From Uliginosibacterium sp. 31-16 (GTDB taxonomy: Bacteria; Pseudomonadota; Gammaproteobacteria; Burkholderiales; Rhodocyclaceae), in NCBI RefSeq assembly GCF_030730865.1, contig NZ_JAVALZ010000006.1, positions 62,001-126,000 of the forward strand: a stretch of DNA of 64,000 nt, read 5' to 3'. Shown one piece after another: positions 1-8,139 of this stretch (position 1 is the first letter of the stretch; each line of letters begins with the position of its first letter). The notes below the pieces were generated by a model. It did not search any database, was not told the DNA's origin, and was given only the letters and a program-made list of their open reading frames with translations. Position numbers and translations under genes: made by a program.

Positions 1-45
1 AAACCCTCTGACTGGGCCGGTGAAGGCAAGCTTTTCGGCGGCTGA
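1..45 (+). CDS. C-terminal tail of a gene cut by the window edge (uncertain)
   Basis: Frame 1 is open from the first base and ends with TGA at 43-45, giving a 14-residue tail ending LFGG. The composition looks protein-like and it runs towards speD, which lies on the opposite strand. The fragment is too short to assign a family, and it could be a chance open frame. Confidence 0.3.
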   Translation, partial: KPSDWAGEGKLFGG

Positions 46-58
46 GTCCTTGGTCCCT

Positions 59-84
59 GGCGGTGCGCCTGCCAGCGCGCCGCC
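59..84. terminator. Hairpin between converging genes, weak terminator candidate
   Basis: GGCGGTGCGC (59-68) pairs with GCGCGCCGCC (75-84) around a six-base loop, with one G-T pair. It abuts the speD stop codon. There is no run of T on either strand, so intrinsic termination is uncertain. Confidence 0.35.
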
Positions 85-495
85 TTACTCTGCCGTCGAA
101 GACACACATCTCAGCAAGCGCTGACAATTCACAGCGGCTGGCTGGAACACGGCCAGTAACGCATCCATCAGCTGTTCAGCCCGCGTCGTGTTGTCGGCCG
201 AGTAGTTGCACACATACACATCCAGCGTGACGACGCCGAATTCCGGCCAGGTGTGCAGAGCGACGTGCGATTCGGCGAGCAGCAGGGTGCCGGTGACTCC
301 GCCGGCCTGTTCTCCCGCATCCGGAAAACGGTGAAAGGCTTCGCCGACAACGGTAAGTCCGGCAGCCAGCACCGCTTCGCGCGCCAGCAGGGCAAGTGCC
401 GGAGCATCGCTGAGCAAGGCCGGCGCACAGGCGCAAGCCTGCAGGTCGGCAACCAGATGCAGGCCTTGCATGGCGGCGGGAACGGATGGATTCAT
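85..495 (-). CDS. speD: S-adenosylmethionine decarboxylase proenzyme, SpeD type
   Basis: This 136-residue protein should decarboxylate S-adenosylmethionine to supply aminopropyl groups for spermidine synthesis. The family makes a proenzyme that cleaves itself at a Glu-Ser bond to form a pyruvoyl cofactor. Here that site is E75-S76 within AESHVALHTWPE, followed by the expected H81 and by C96 in LDVYVCN, which matches the catalytic cysteine of the class. The length fits the short bacterial form. The ATG at 493-495 has an AGGA-like ribosome binding site. It stands alone: a hairpin (59-84) follows its stop and a repeat element lies upstream. No spermidine synthase gene is seen next to it. Confidence 0.88.
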   Translation of the reverse strand: MNPSVPAAMQGLHLVADLQACACAPALLSDAPALALLAREAVLAAGLTVVGEAFHRFPDAGEQAGGVTGTLLLAESHVALHTWPEFGVVTLDVYVCNYSADNTTRAEQLMDALLAVFQPAAVNCQRLLRCVSSTAE

Positions 496-579
496 CAGGG
501 GTCCTGAGGCGTTCAGTCAAAACGGCAGGCGAATGGTGACATGAATCCGGCGGGAATGCGGCTGTACTGCCGGGCGGCG

Positions 580-686
580 GAAGAGGCGCTTGCAGCCTTG
601 ATCTGCAGGCAGGCATGCTGGCAAGACCCGACAGGCATGGTTCTCCAGCACATCCGCCTGAAGAAGACCGCCGGATGCGGCTCTTC
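580..686. repeat. Dispersed intergenic element, copy 1
   Basis: About 107 bp. The left end reads GAAGAGGCGCTTGCAGCC and the right end GGATGCGGCTCTTC, which are imperfect inverted repeats. Inside are GGCAGGC and TGGCAAGA words shared with other copies. It lies between speD and the por operon. Short open frames across it are not credible genes. Confidence 0.7.
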
Positions 687-701
687 GAGCCCCCGCTCAG
701 C

Positions 702-738
702 AAGAAAAACGCCCGCTGGCACGAGGCGAGCGGGCGTT
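702..738 (-). terminator. Rho-independent terminator of the por operon
   Basis: AACGCCCGCT (709-718) pairs with AGCGGGCGTT (729-738). On the minus strand the stem is followed by GTTTTTCTT. It lies just after the stop of the last por gene. Confidence 0.85.
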
Positions 739-760
739 CAAGGCGAGCGGACCAGAGCGA

Positions 761-2386
761 TCAGGTCTGCTCGGATTCCATCTTGATGGCGCCGCAAGGA
801 CATTCTTCCACGCACACACCGCAACCCTTGCAGTAGTCGTAGTTGAATTCGAAACCCTTGCCGGGGCCGAGCTTGATCACTGCGTTATCCGGGCATACGC
901 CGTAGCAGTTATCGCACTCGAAACAATTGCCGCAGGAGAGACAGCGACGTGCTTCAAACAGGGCGTTGTCTTCGTTCAGGCCACCCTGCACTTCATCAAA
1001 GGTCGATTGACGACGGATGATGTCCAGCATCGGACGCACCGTCTTGTCGGCATCGGTGTAGTACCAGGTGTTGAGCTTCTCGAAGTTGGCCAGTTCGGGC
1101 TTGGCCGGCTTGACGTAGGTCGTGCCGTTGAGCCATGCGTCGATGTGGCGTGCGGCGAGCTTGCCGTGACCGATACCGACGGTGACGGTACGGTCGGACG
1201 GGACCATGTCGCCACCGGCGAAGATGCCGGCGTAACCGGTCATCATGTTGTCACCCACCTGTACGACGCCGTCCTGGAAGGTCAGGTCGGGCACGCCGTT
1301 GAGCAGGCCCAGATCGACGTCCTGACCCAGCGCCAGCACCACGGAGTCGGCTTCCAGCGTGTCGAATTCGCCGGTCGGAACGGGCTTGCCGTTCTCGTCC
1401 AGCTCCATCTTCTCGACCTGGATGGCACCCTCGCCCACATGCTTGATGGTGGACAGCCAGCGCATCATCACGCCTTCCTGCAGCGCCTCTTCGACTTCGA
1501 AGTCGTGCGCCGGCATCTTGTCGCGGGTGCGGCGGTACACGATGATGGCTTCTTCAGCGCCAAGACGCTTGGCGGTACGGGCCACGTCGATGGCGGTGTT
1601 GCCGCCGCCATACACGACCACGCGCCGGCCCAGCATCGGCTTGTCTTCACCTTCCATGCTGCGCAGCACGGCCACGGCATCGAGGATCTTGGCCGATTCG
1701 GCAGCCGGAATGGCGGTGCGCTTGGCGATGTGCGCGCCCACAGCCAGGAAGGCCGCGTCGAATTTCTCGTCCTTCATGGTCTTGAGGAGATCTTCGACCT
1801 TGGTGTTCAGACGCATTTCAACGCCCATGTCGATGATGCGCTGCACTTCGGAGTCCAGCACTTCACGCGGCAGACGGTACTTCGGAATGCCGAAGCGCAT
1901 CATGCCACCCGCCAGCGGACCGGCTTCGAAGATCACGACCTGGTGCCCCATGCGGCGCAGCTGATAGGCGGCGGACAGACCGGAAGGGCCTGCGCCGACA
2001 ACGAGGATGCGCTTGCCGGTTTCCTTGCTAGGGGCCTCGAATTTCCAGCCCTGCTTGATGGCCTCGTCACCGAGGAAGCGCTCCACCGAGTTGATGCCCA
2101 CGGCCGAGTCGAGCTGACCACGGTTACAGGCGCCTTCACAGGGGTGATAGCACACGCGCCCCATCACGGCAGGCATCGGATTGGCCTGGGTCAGATGACG
2201 CCAGGCGGTTTCGTAGTCACCGGATTCGGCGTGGTAGAGCCAGCCCTGGGTGTCTTCGCCGGCCGGGCAAGCGTTGTTGCACGGCGGCAGACGCTTGATG
2301 TAGGTCGGGCGGAAGGTCCGCCAGGTGCCGGTCTTGTTGGCGAGCGACGAGCCAACATTCAGCGTGATTGCAAACGGTTTGTTCAT
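761..2386 (-). CDS. GltD-like FAD/NAD(P)H oxidoreductase fused to a 2[4Fe-4S] ferredoxin domain (Por-associated)
   Basis: This 541-residue protein is the last gene of the por operon. The N-terminal part has the Cys pattern of glutamate-synthase small subunits (CNNACPAG, then CYHPCEGAC), an FAD-binding GxGxxG (VVGAGPSGLSAAY) and an NAD(P)H-binding VVYGGGNTAIDVA. The last 80 residues are a PorD-like ferredoxin domain with two Cys clusters (CLSCGNCFECDNC and CKGCGVCVEECPC). It probably moves electrons between ferredoxin of the pyruvate oxidoreductase and NAD(P)H; the direction is not known. The ATG at 2386 has GGGGAG upstream; an in-frame extension to 2506 runs into the porB coding region and is rejected. 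It lies 19 bp after porB. Confidence 0.85.
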   Translation of the reverse strand: MNKPFAITLNVGSSLANKTGTWRTFRPTYIKRLPPCNNACPAGEDTQGWLYHAESGDYETAWRHLTQANPMPAVMGRVCYHPCEGACNRGQLDSAVGINSVERFLGDEAIKQGWKFEAPSKETGKRILVVGAGPSGLSAAYQLRRMGHQVVIFEAGPLAGGMMRFGIPKYRLPREVLDSEVQRIIDMGVEMRLNTKVEDLLKTMKDEKFDAAFLAVGAHIAKRTAIPAAESAKILDAVAVLRSMEGEDKPMLGRRVVVYGGGNTAIDVARTAKRLGAEEAIIVYRRTRDKMPAHDFEVEEALQEGVMMRWLSTIKHVGEGAIQVEKMELDENGKPVPTGEFDTLEADSVVLALGQDVDLGLLNGVPDLTFQDGVVQVGDNMMTGYAGIFAGGDMVPSDRTVTVGIGHGKLAARHIDAWLNGTTYVKPAKPELANFEKLNTWYYTDADKTVRPMLDIIRRQSTFDEVQGGLNEDNALFEARRCLSCGNCFECDNCYGVCPDNAVIKLGPGKGFEFNYDYCKGCGVCVEECPCGAIKMESEQT

Positions 2387-2405
2387 TGTTTCAACTCCCC
2401 TTGCC

Positions 2406-3455
2406 TTACTTGTGCTCGCTGTCGGGGAAGCCGACAACAGCCTTGTCGTTACCGAGCAGACCGAACTTGTGGATGTTCTGGTCAGCCATCGCCTGGAAAC
2501 GCGCAATCAGTTCAACCTGCGGTTTCTTGCCGAACAGGTGGGCAAAGCGGCGCTGCAGGCGCAGATAGGCTTCCACCGGCTGCTTCTGGCGGATCTTCGA
2601 CACATTCGTCACTTCACCGTATTCGGCTTCGAACACCGGGAACAGACCGGTTTCCTTGGCCAGGCGGGCGAGCTTGATGGTGTCGTGCGAAGCGGAGCCC
2701 CAGCCCAGCGGACACGGCACGAAGATGTGGATGTAGCGCGCGCCACGCATGCTCATGGCCTTCTTGACCTTGTATTCCAGGTCGCGCAGGTCCGACACGC
2801 TGGCCGTTGCCACGTAGGGAATGCCGTGCGCCATGGCAATCAGCGGCACGTTCTTGCCCTGACCCCAGTCGTTGCCCGGATGCTCACCCACCGGCATGGT
2901 GGTCGCGGTACGGGCCGCCGGCGGAGTGGCGGAAGAGCGCTGCACACCGGTATTCATGTAGGCCTGATTGTCGTAACAGATGTAGAGCACATCGTCATTA
3001 CGCTCGAACATGCCGGAGAGACAGCCGAAACCGATGTCGGTGGTGCCACCGTCACCGCCCTGGGCGATCACGCGCACCTCGGGCAACTGCTGGCCGGCCT
3101 TGCGCGCGCGGACCTTGGCGGCGGCAGCCACCCCGGTTGCCACAGCGGCGGCGTTGCCGAACAGCGAGTGGATCCATGGAATTTGCCAGGAGGTTTCCGG
3201 ATACGGCGTGGAGAACACTTCCAGACAGCCCGTGGCGTTGACCGCAACCAGCTGGTTGTTGGTGGCGCGCATCGCAGCGTCGATCGCATAACGTGCGCCG
3301 AGCGCTTCACCGCAGCCCTGACAGGCACGGTGGCCGCAGTTCAGCGAGTTGGTACGTTCGATTTCCGACTGTACCGAACGCTGTTCAGGTGGCAGCAGGC
3401 GATTGCCGACGGTGAAGGTGCCGGTCTGATAGAACTTTACGTCTTGATGTCCCAT
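2406..3455 (-). CDS. porB: Pyruvate:ferredoxin oxidoreductase beta subunit
   Basis: At 349 residues this is the thiamine pyrophosphate-binding subunit that, with PorA and the gamma subunit, interconverts pyruvate plus CoA and acetyl-CoA plus CO2 using ferredoxin. Visible marks are the Fe-S cysteines C40, C45 and C48 (CGHRACQGC), the TPP motif GDGGTTDIG from about residue 134, and the conserved PCPLGW near residue 248, which probably supplies the fourth cysteine. A related 2-oxoacid such as 2-oxoisovalerate cannot be ruled out as substrate. It starts 11 bp after the porA stop. Confidence 0.88.
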   Translation of the reverse strand: MGHQDVKFYQTGTFTVGNRLLPPEQRSVQSEIERTNSLNCGHRACQGCGEALGARYAIDAAMRATNNQLVAVNATGCLEVFSTPYPETSWQIPWIHSLFGNAAAVATGVAAAAKVRARKAGQQLPEVRVIAQGGDGGTTDIGFGCLSGMFERNDDVLYICYDNQAYMNTGVQRSSATPPAARTATTMPVGEHPGNDWGQGKNVPLIAMAHGIPYVATASVSDLRDLEYKVKKAMSMRGARYIHIFVPCPLGWGSASHDTIKLARLAKETGLFPVFEAEYGEVTNVSKIRQKQPVEAYLRLQRRFAHLFGKKPQVELIARFQAMADQNIHKFGLLGNDKAVVGFPDSEHK

Positions 3456-3466
3456 GTCTGCTCTCC

Positions 3467-4720
3467 TCAGCCCACGTTCGACTTGGTCTGACCCAGGTCA
3501 CGCAGGATGTTCTCGGCAATCGGGCCGGAACGGCGGGTGGTGCGCTCGCGGTCGAGTTCCTTGTTGACGATGCTCCACTCCAGATCGAGGAAGTGCAGCG
3601 CCTCAAGCTGGTCGTGCATGGCCATGCGGAACACGCGATGCAGCGAGGAACGGGTGATGTTGCGCCCGCCCAGACCGGCCACCACTGTGTAGATGCGCTT
3701 GTCGAGACCGTCCAGCGCCATGCGCACGTCAGTGGCAACGATGCCGCCGATGCCCACGGCCAGGCTCTTCTCCAGCACCACGATGCGTTTGGCATGCGAC
3801 AGGGCACGACGGATCGCCGACACAGGGAAGGGACGGAAGGAATTGATGCCGAGCACGCCGATGGAGATGCCATCCGCACGCATTTCGTCGATGGTGTCCT
3901 TGATCGTGCCGAGCACCGAGCCCAGAGCGATGACCACGGTTTCCGCATCTTCCAGCATGTAGGGACGCACCAGACCACCGGAGTCGCGACCGAAAATTTC
4001 CTGGAATTCGGAAGCAATTTTCGGGATCAGCTCAAGCGCCTGCATCTGCTTGGCGTGGGCCAGGTAACGCACTTCCGAGAAGGCTTCCGGGCCGACCATC
4101 GCGCCAATCGAGACCGGCGCAGCGGGGTCCAGCACCTGACGCGGGGAGTACGGCGGCAGGAACTTGTCGACCTGCTCCTGCGTCGGGATATCGACACGCT
4201 CGTAGGCGTGGGTCAGGATGAAACCGTCCATGCAGACCATCACCGGCAGGCTCAATTCTTCTGCGAGCTTGAAAGCCTGGATGTGCAGGTCGGCGGCTTC
4301 CTGGTTGGTTTCGGCAAAGATCTGGATCCAGCCGCAATCACGCTGACTCATCGAGTCGGAGTGGTCGTTCCAGATGTTGATCGGCGCACCGATGGCCCGG
4401 TTGGCCACCGTCATGACGATCGGCAGGCCCAGACCCGAGGCGTTGTACACCGCTTCGACCATGAACAGCAGACCTTGCGAAGCGGTTGCCGTATAGGTGC
4501 GGGCACCCGCGGCCGAAGAGCCGATCGCGACCGACATGGCCGCAAATTCGGATTCAACGTTGATGTATTCGCAGTTTTTGATGTCGCCTGCTTTGACCAT
4601 CTCGCCGAGACCTTCGACGATGTGGGTTTGCGGGGAAATCGGGTAAGCACAGATCACTTCCGGGCGCGACAGCGCCACGGCTTCCGCAACGGCGTGCGAA
4701 CCTTCACATTGCTTAAGCAT
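3467..4720 (-). CDS. porA: Pyruvate:ferredoxin oxidoreductase alpha subunit
   Basis: This 417-residue protein has the PorA signature AYPISPQTHIVEGL near the N terminus and INVESEFAAMSVAIG about 40 residues later, with the transketolase C-terminal-like domain (VIALGSVLGT) behind it. It forms the catalytic core with PorB. The ATG at 4720 overlaps the gamma-subunit stop by eight bases (ATGCTTAA), showing translational coupling. A longer frame upstream would lie wholly inside the gamma gene and is Pro/Arg rich, so it is rejected. Confidence 0.88.
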   Translation of the reverse strand: MLKQCEGSHAVAEAVALSRPEVICAYPISPQTHIVEGLGEMVKAGDIKNCEYINVESEFAAMSVAIGSSAAGARTYTATASQGLLFMVEAVYNASGLGLPIVMTVANRAIGAPINIWNDHSDSMSQRDCGWIQIFAETNQEAADLHIQAFKLAEELSLPVMVCMDGFILTHAYERVDIPTQEQVDKFLPPYSPRQVLDPAAPVSIGAMVGPEAFSEVRYLAHAKQMQALELIPKIASEFQEIFGRDSGGLVRPYMLEDAETVVIALGSVLGTIKDTIDEMRADGISIGVLGINSFRPFPVSAIRRALSHAKRIVVLEKSLAVGIGGIVATDVRMALDGLDKRIYTVVAGLGGRNITRSSLHRVFRMAMHDQLEALHFLDLEWSIVNKELDRERTTRRSGPIAENILRDLGQTKSNVG

Positions 4721-5291
4721 GCGCGGCCTCCATGGCTGCCTTGGCGATGTTGTAGGCCTCGGTGGCGGCGGCGATATTGCCGTCGGCGACCTTGCCCGAG
4801 AATTTGTCACGAATGGCGGCGACCACCGAATCCAGCGAAATCAGGCCGGAAACCGCAGCGAACGCGCCGAGCAGCGGCACGTTGGGTGCATTGCGGCCCA
4901 CATGCTTGAGCGAGAGATCGGTCGCCGACACGGCAACCAGACGCTCCGGACGAATCCGCTTGGCCAGATCGCCCAGCCCCAGATCCTCGAAGCTGTGATT
5001 GGTGTTGAGCACGACGTAACCGTCTGCCGAAAGACCTGCGAAAACATCGATCTGATGCAGCAAGGTGGCATCCTGAATGATTAGGGCATCCGGTTCCATG
5101 ACCGGCTCGCGCAGCCGGATTTCCTTGTCTGCAATACGACAGAAAGCCACAACTGGCGCTCCTGTCCGCTCCGAGCCGAAACTCGGAAATGCCTGTGCGT
5201 GACGGCCTTCAAGGAAAGCTGCGATGGAGAGCATTTCAGCCCCCGTCACCACCCCTTGACCACCGCGCCCGTGAATCCTCACCTGGAACAT
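4713..5291 (-). CDS. porG: Pyruvate:ferredoxin oxidoreductase gamma subunit
   Basis: This 192-residue subunit heads the por operon. It starts with the family motif VRIHGRGGQGVVT and continues with FPSFGSERTGAPV, both typical of the gamma (CoA-domain) subunit of 2-oxoacid:ferredoxin oxidoreductases. The ATG at 5291 follows GGGAG by six bases. The operon order gamma-alpha-beta-flavoferredoxin, all tightly spaced, indicates one transcript. Such an enzyme is oxygen-sensitive in many organisms, so the operon may serve micro-oxic or anaerobic growth; that is inference. Confidence 0.87.
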   Translation of the reverse strand: MFQVRIHGRGGQGVVTGAEMLSIAAFLEGRHAQAFPSFGSERTGAPVVAFCRIADKEIRLREPVMEPDALIIQDATLLHQIDVFAGLSADGYVVLNTNHSFEDLGLGDLAKRIRPERLVAVSATDLSLKHVGRNAPNVPLLGAFAAVSGLISLDSVVAAIRDKFSGKVADGNIAAATEAYNIAKAAMEAAHA

Positions 5292-5607
5292 CCATATCTC
5301 CCTGATGTGAGACTAGCTGCGATATCCGGAGACAAGCTGCGCACCCGAACATTCGTGCGGCTGGCCTCCTGCTGGTCACCAAGGGGCATCAAACAGAGGC
5401 CGCCAAGGCGATGGATGGAAACTATTGCAAGTTGGTGAAATTCACTATGCGCCACATCAAGTTTTCGGGCTTGCCCGCACTTAAAAAGTGGCTATAGGCA
5501 ATACGACTGCGTATGCCGCCTGCGGATCAAGCCGGCGCCAGCCAGGGTCATGAACCGTTTCCGCGGCAAGCCTGCCACACAGGCCCAGACGCCTGCACCG
5601 CACAAGC
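5292..5607. other. Non-coding region upstream of the por operon
   Basis: No credible gene is seen in this stretch. It holds a near-perfect palindrome GTGAAATTCAC (5435-5445) about 145 bp upstream of porG and a CGGGCTTGCCCG palindrome (5466-5477). Either could be an operator of the por operon. I could not find a convincing -35/-10 pair. Confidence 0.4.
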
Positions 5608-5653
5608 CCAAAAACAAAACCCGCCGGCATCCCAGAGGAATGCGGGCGGGTTT
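5608..5653 (-). terminator. Rho-independent terminator after bamC
   Basis: AAACCCGCC (5617-5625) pairs with GGCGGGTTT (5645-5653), with further pairing inside. On the minus strand the stem is followed by TTTTGTTTTTGG. It lies about 20 bp after the bamC stop. Confidence 0.8.
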
Positions 5654-5671
5654 CTCGACCGTGAGGTCGGC

Positions 5672-6865
5672 TTATTTCAGTTCGTTGTAGAGCAGGTTCA
5701 GGATCTGCTTGGCCGAAGCAGCAGGCGCCTTGGCCCCTTCCTTGTTCAGCAGGCGTACAACCGTCTGCTGGGCCTCGGCAACCACCTCGACACGGAACTG
5801 GTCCGTGCTGGAGTCTTTCTTGCCGCCCCAGGAGAACAGGCGTGCAAACCAGCCTTCGCGCTCTTTCTTGGTGCTCGGATCTTCAACCGCGATGTAGCGC
5901 ACGAAATACACGCCCTTGGCACGATCACGATCTTCGACCACCACGCCGGTACGATCCAGCGCCAGTCCGAGTTGCCGCCAGGCACGGTCCAGCGGCTCAT
6001 TCACGGTCAGCTGCAGGCTGCCATCGGCAGCGTTGCTCAGTCGGGCACGCTCAGGCACAGGCGCCGCAACCTTGGTTTCAGCAACAACCTTCTGCGCGAC
6101 CTTTTCCTCAAGCCCCAGACGCCCCATCAGACGCTGCAACATTTCAGCTTCAAGGTCCGGATCATTCGGGCGCGGTTCCCAGTGAGTGCCATCCTGATTG
6201 CCGGAGTTGCGCACCTCGATCATGCCGCGATGGCTGATGTAAATTTCCACGGCGCCCGGCTGGGCCGTGCTTTCCACGCGCACCCGGTACTTGTCACGCT
6301 CACCGGTGCTGTAATACGTGCCCATCGCCTTGCGCAGCAAGTCCTGGATCGGATCGCCCAGAATCTTGGCACGGTTCTCGGCCCATTCGGTTTCCATCAG
6401 GCCGGCCTGCTGATTGTCAGACACCAGCACGAAGCCCAGATCTTTCCAGAAGCTCTGCAGCTGCGGCCACAGCGCCGCATTGCTCGTACCCTGAATCACC
6501 AGCCAGCGCTGGGCGCCGACACGCTCGATGCGCAACTTGCCCGGCGCCGCTGCTGCGGCCACCGGTGCAGTGGCCGCCGGCTGCGAAGCGGATGCGGCAC
6601 TGGCAGCAACCGCCGGCTGACGTTCGGCCTCATAGGTCGACAAGGTGGCACTTGAGCGCGAGCTGCCATCCGGCACCACATACCGGTCATCACGCGCTGG
6701 CGTGATCAGGTCGGGCGGAACCTCCAGCGATTTTTTCTTGCTGGCGCCATCCACACCATGAGTGGTGTAGTCAATCGTCGGCTTCTCATTCTTTGAACCG
6801 CCGCAGGCTGCGAGCAGCAGCGCAAGCACAGATCCAGCCAGTACGGCACGGGAAATTGAACGCAT
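5672..6865 (-). CDS. bamC: Outer membrane assembly lipoprotein BamC (NlpB)
   Basis: This 397-residue lipoprotein is a probable accessory part of the BAM complex that inserts beta-barrel proteins into the outer membrane. The N terminus is a lipoprotein signal ending LLLAAC, with the lipidated Cys in AACGGSK. A low-complexity Ala/Ser linker at about residues 95-110 precedes the two helix-grip domains of the family. It lies 10 bp downstream of dapA, the classic dapA-bamC pair. The ATG at 6865 has GAGAGG in front; an in-frame ATG 33 bp upstream would overlap dapA and put extra residues before the signal. Confidence 0.85.
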   Translation of the reverse strand: MRSISRAVLAGSVLALLLAACGGSKNEKPTIDYTTHGVDGASKKKSLEVPPDLITPARDDRYVVPDGSSRSSATLSTYEAERQPAVAASAASASQPAATAPVAAAAAPGKLRIERVGAQRWLVIQGTSNAALWPQLQSFWKDLGFVLVSDNQQAGLMETEWAENRAKILGDPIQDLLRKAMGTYYSTGERDKYRVRVESTAQPGAVEIYISHRGMIEVRNSGNQDGTHWEPRPNDPDLEAEMLQRLMGRLGLEEKVAQKVVAETKVAAPVPERARLSNAADGSLQLTVNEPLDRAWRQLGLALDRTGVVVEDRDRAKGVYFVRYIAVEDPSTKKEREGWFARLFSWGGKKDSSTDQFRVEVVAEAQQTVVRLLNKEGAKAPAASAKQILNLLYNELK

Positions 6866-6875
6866 CAAGAACCTC

Positions 6876-7754
6876 TCAGGACAGGATATCGGCGGCACGC
6901 ATCGCAGCGCGCACTCGCTCGTGGAAGACTTCGGACAAAGGGGTCAGCGGCAGGCGGATCGCGCCCTCCAGCAAACCCATCTGCTGTGCGGCCCATTTCA
7001 CCGGAATCGGGTTCGCCTCGACGAACAGATCACGATTGAGCAGGAAAAGTTTCCGGTTGATCGCCGTGGCGCGGGGTACATCACCAGCACGAGCAGCCTT
7101 GCACAGGTCCGCCATCAGGCGCGGCGCAACATTGGCCGACACCGAAATCACGCCATGACCGCCCAGCAGCATGAAACACATGGCGGTCATGTCGTCACCG
7201 GAATACAGGGCAAAACCTTCCGGCGCGCGCATGACCAGATCGGTGATGCGCTCCATGTTGCCGGTGGCGTCCTTGATGCCGATGATGCCCGGCACCTGCG
7301 CCAGCCGCAGCACGGTATCGTTGGACAGATCGGCTACGGTGCGGCCCGGCACGTTGTACAGGATCACCGGCAGATCGACTGCTTCGGCAATGCTGCGGAA
7401 GTGCTGGTACAGCCCTTCCTGCGTCGGCTTGTTGTAATAGGGCACGACCGACAACGCGGCAACCGCGCCGACCTTCTTGGCAAAGCGCGACAGCTCGATG
7501 GCTTCGGCCGTCGAATTTGCTCCCGTGCCGGCGATGATCGGCAAGCGGCCGGCGGAATGCTCGACAGCGATTTTGATCAGTTCGCAGTGCTCGCTGACGT
7601 TGACCGTCGGCGATTCACCCGTGGTGCCGACGATCACCAGACCGTCCGAACCTTCACGCGCATGGAAATCAATGAGAGCCCGGAAGCGGGCCAGATCAAG
7701 CTGCCCATCCGCCGTCATGGGCGTCAGCAGGGCGACGAGGGAACCGGTGATCAT
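6876..7754 (-). CDS. dapA: 4-hydroxy-tetrahydrodipicolinate synthase
   Basis: This enzyme condenses pyruvate and aspartate semialdehyde in lysine and diaminopimelate synthesis. At 292 residues it has standard length, and the active site can be read in E. coli numbering: Schiff-base K161 (GIKDATG), Y133, T44-T45 (GTTGES), Y107 and R138. The start at 7754 ([13 protein letters not shown]) gives the usual N terminus; the upstream in-frame extension is not conserved-looking. It is followed after 10 bp by bamC. lysC, the first enzyme of the pathway, lies at the other end of the window. Confidence 0.95.
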   Translation of the reverse strand: MITGSLVALLTPMTADGQLDLARFRALIDFHAREGSDGLVIVGTTGESPTVNVSEHCELIKIAVEHSAGRLPIIAGTGANSTAEAIELSRFAKKVGAVAALSVVPYYNKPTQEGLYQHFRSIAEAVDLPVILYNVPGRTVADLSNDTVLRLAQVPGIIGIKDATGNMERITDLVMRAPEGFALYSGDDMTAMCFMLLGGHGVISVSANVAPRLMADLCKAARAGDVPRATAINRKLFLLNRDLFVEANPIPVKWAAQQMGLLEGAIRLPLTPLSEVFHERVRAAMRAADILS

Positions 7755-7879
7755 GGGAAGCCGTGTCACAGTGGGAAAGCGGCGATTGTAGACCAAGGAC
7801 CGCAAGCTGAGGACCGAGGACCAAGTAAAACATTTCCACCAACACGGTCGCAGCCCTCATCCGTCCATCGCAGCATGCC
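7755..7879. other. Intergenic stretch upstream of dapA
   Basis: Together with the repeat at 7880-7988 and the bases up to 8139, this makes a 385-bp gap between dapA and the deacetylase gene. I see no gene, tRNA or clear terminator in it. The dapA promoter should lie here, but no strong -10/-35 pair stands out. Confidence 0.3.
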
Positions 7880-7988
7880 GGGAAGCCGCATGCAGCAAGC
7901 CTCTGCGGGCAGCATGCGGCAAACGCCTTCAGCGGCGGCCCTCTTCAGCACGCCTGCCCGCAGAAGTCCGCCACATGTGGGTCTTCAG
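7880..7988. repeat. Dispersed intergenic element, copy 2
   Basis: About 109 bp running from GGAAGCCGCATGCAGCAAGCCT to ATGTGGGTCTTCAG. It matches the other copies in length, end sequence and the internal CTTCAG and GCAAGCC words, but is more diverged. It sits in the gap between dapA and the deacetylase gene. Confidence 0.6.
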
Positions 7989-8139
7989 AGGCAGCTCACG
8001 ATCTGTAGCGAGAGGCCGTCAGCAGGGTGAAGAGCAGCACAGGAACCGGAGTTTATGTTGATAAATGAGGATTCCGAGCAGCGCATGAGCTCTCTCGGTT
8101 ACAACTACGCGGCCTCGCAGTAAGATCATGAACAGTCTC

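Noticed and set aside
513-786. Short open frames on both strands between speD and the por operon
   Set aside because: They fall on repeat copy 1 and the terminator, lack ribosome binding sites and have no protein-like composition.
1007-2677. A 556-codon open frame on the plus strand opposite the por genes
   Set aside because: It is antisense to genes with clear motifs, its residues (His, Gly, Asp, Val rich) reflect the complement of GC-rich codons, and no motif is seen. The same holds for 3593-4909, 13016-14233, 26022-27395 and others.
5515-5600. Possible ninth copy of the dispersed element upstream of the bamC terminator
   Set aside because: Words such as GCGGCAAGCCTGCC are present, but neither end matches GAAGAGCCGC and the length does not fit.
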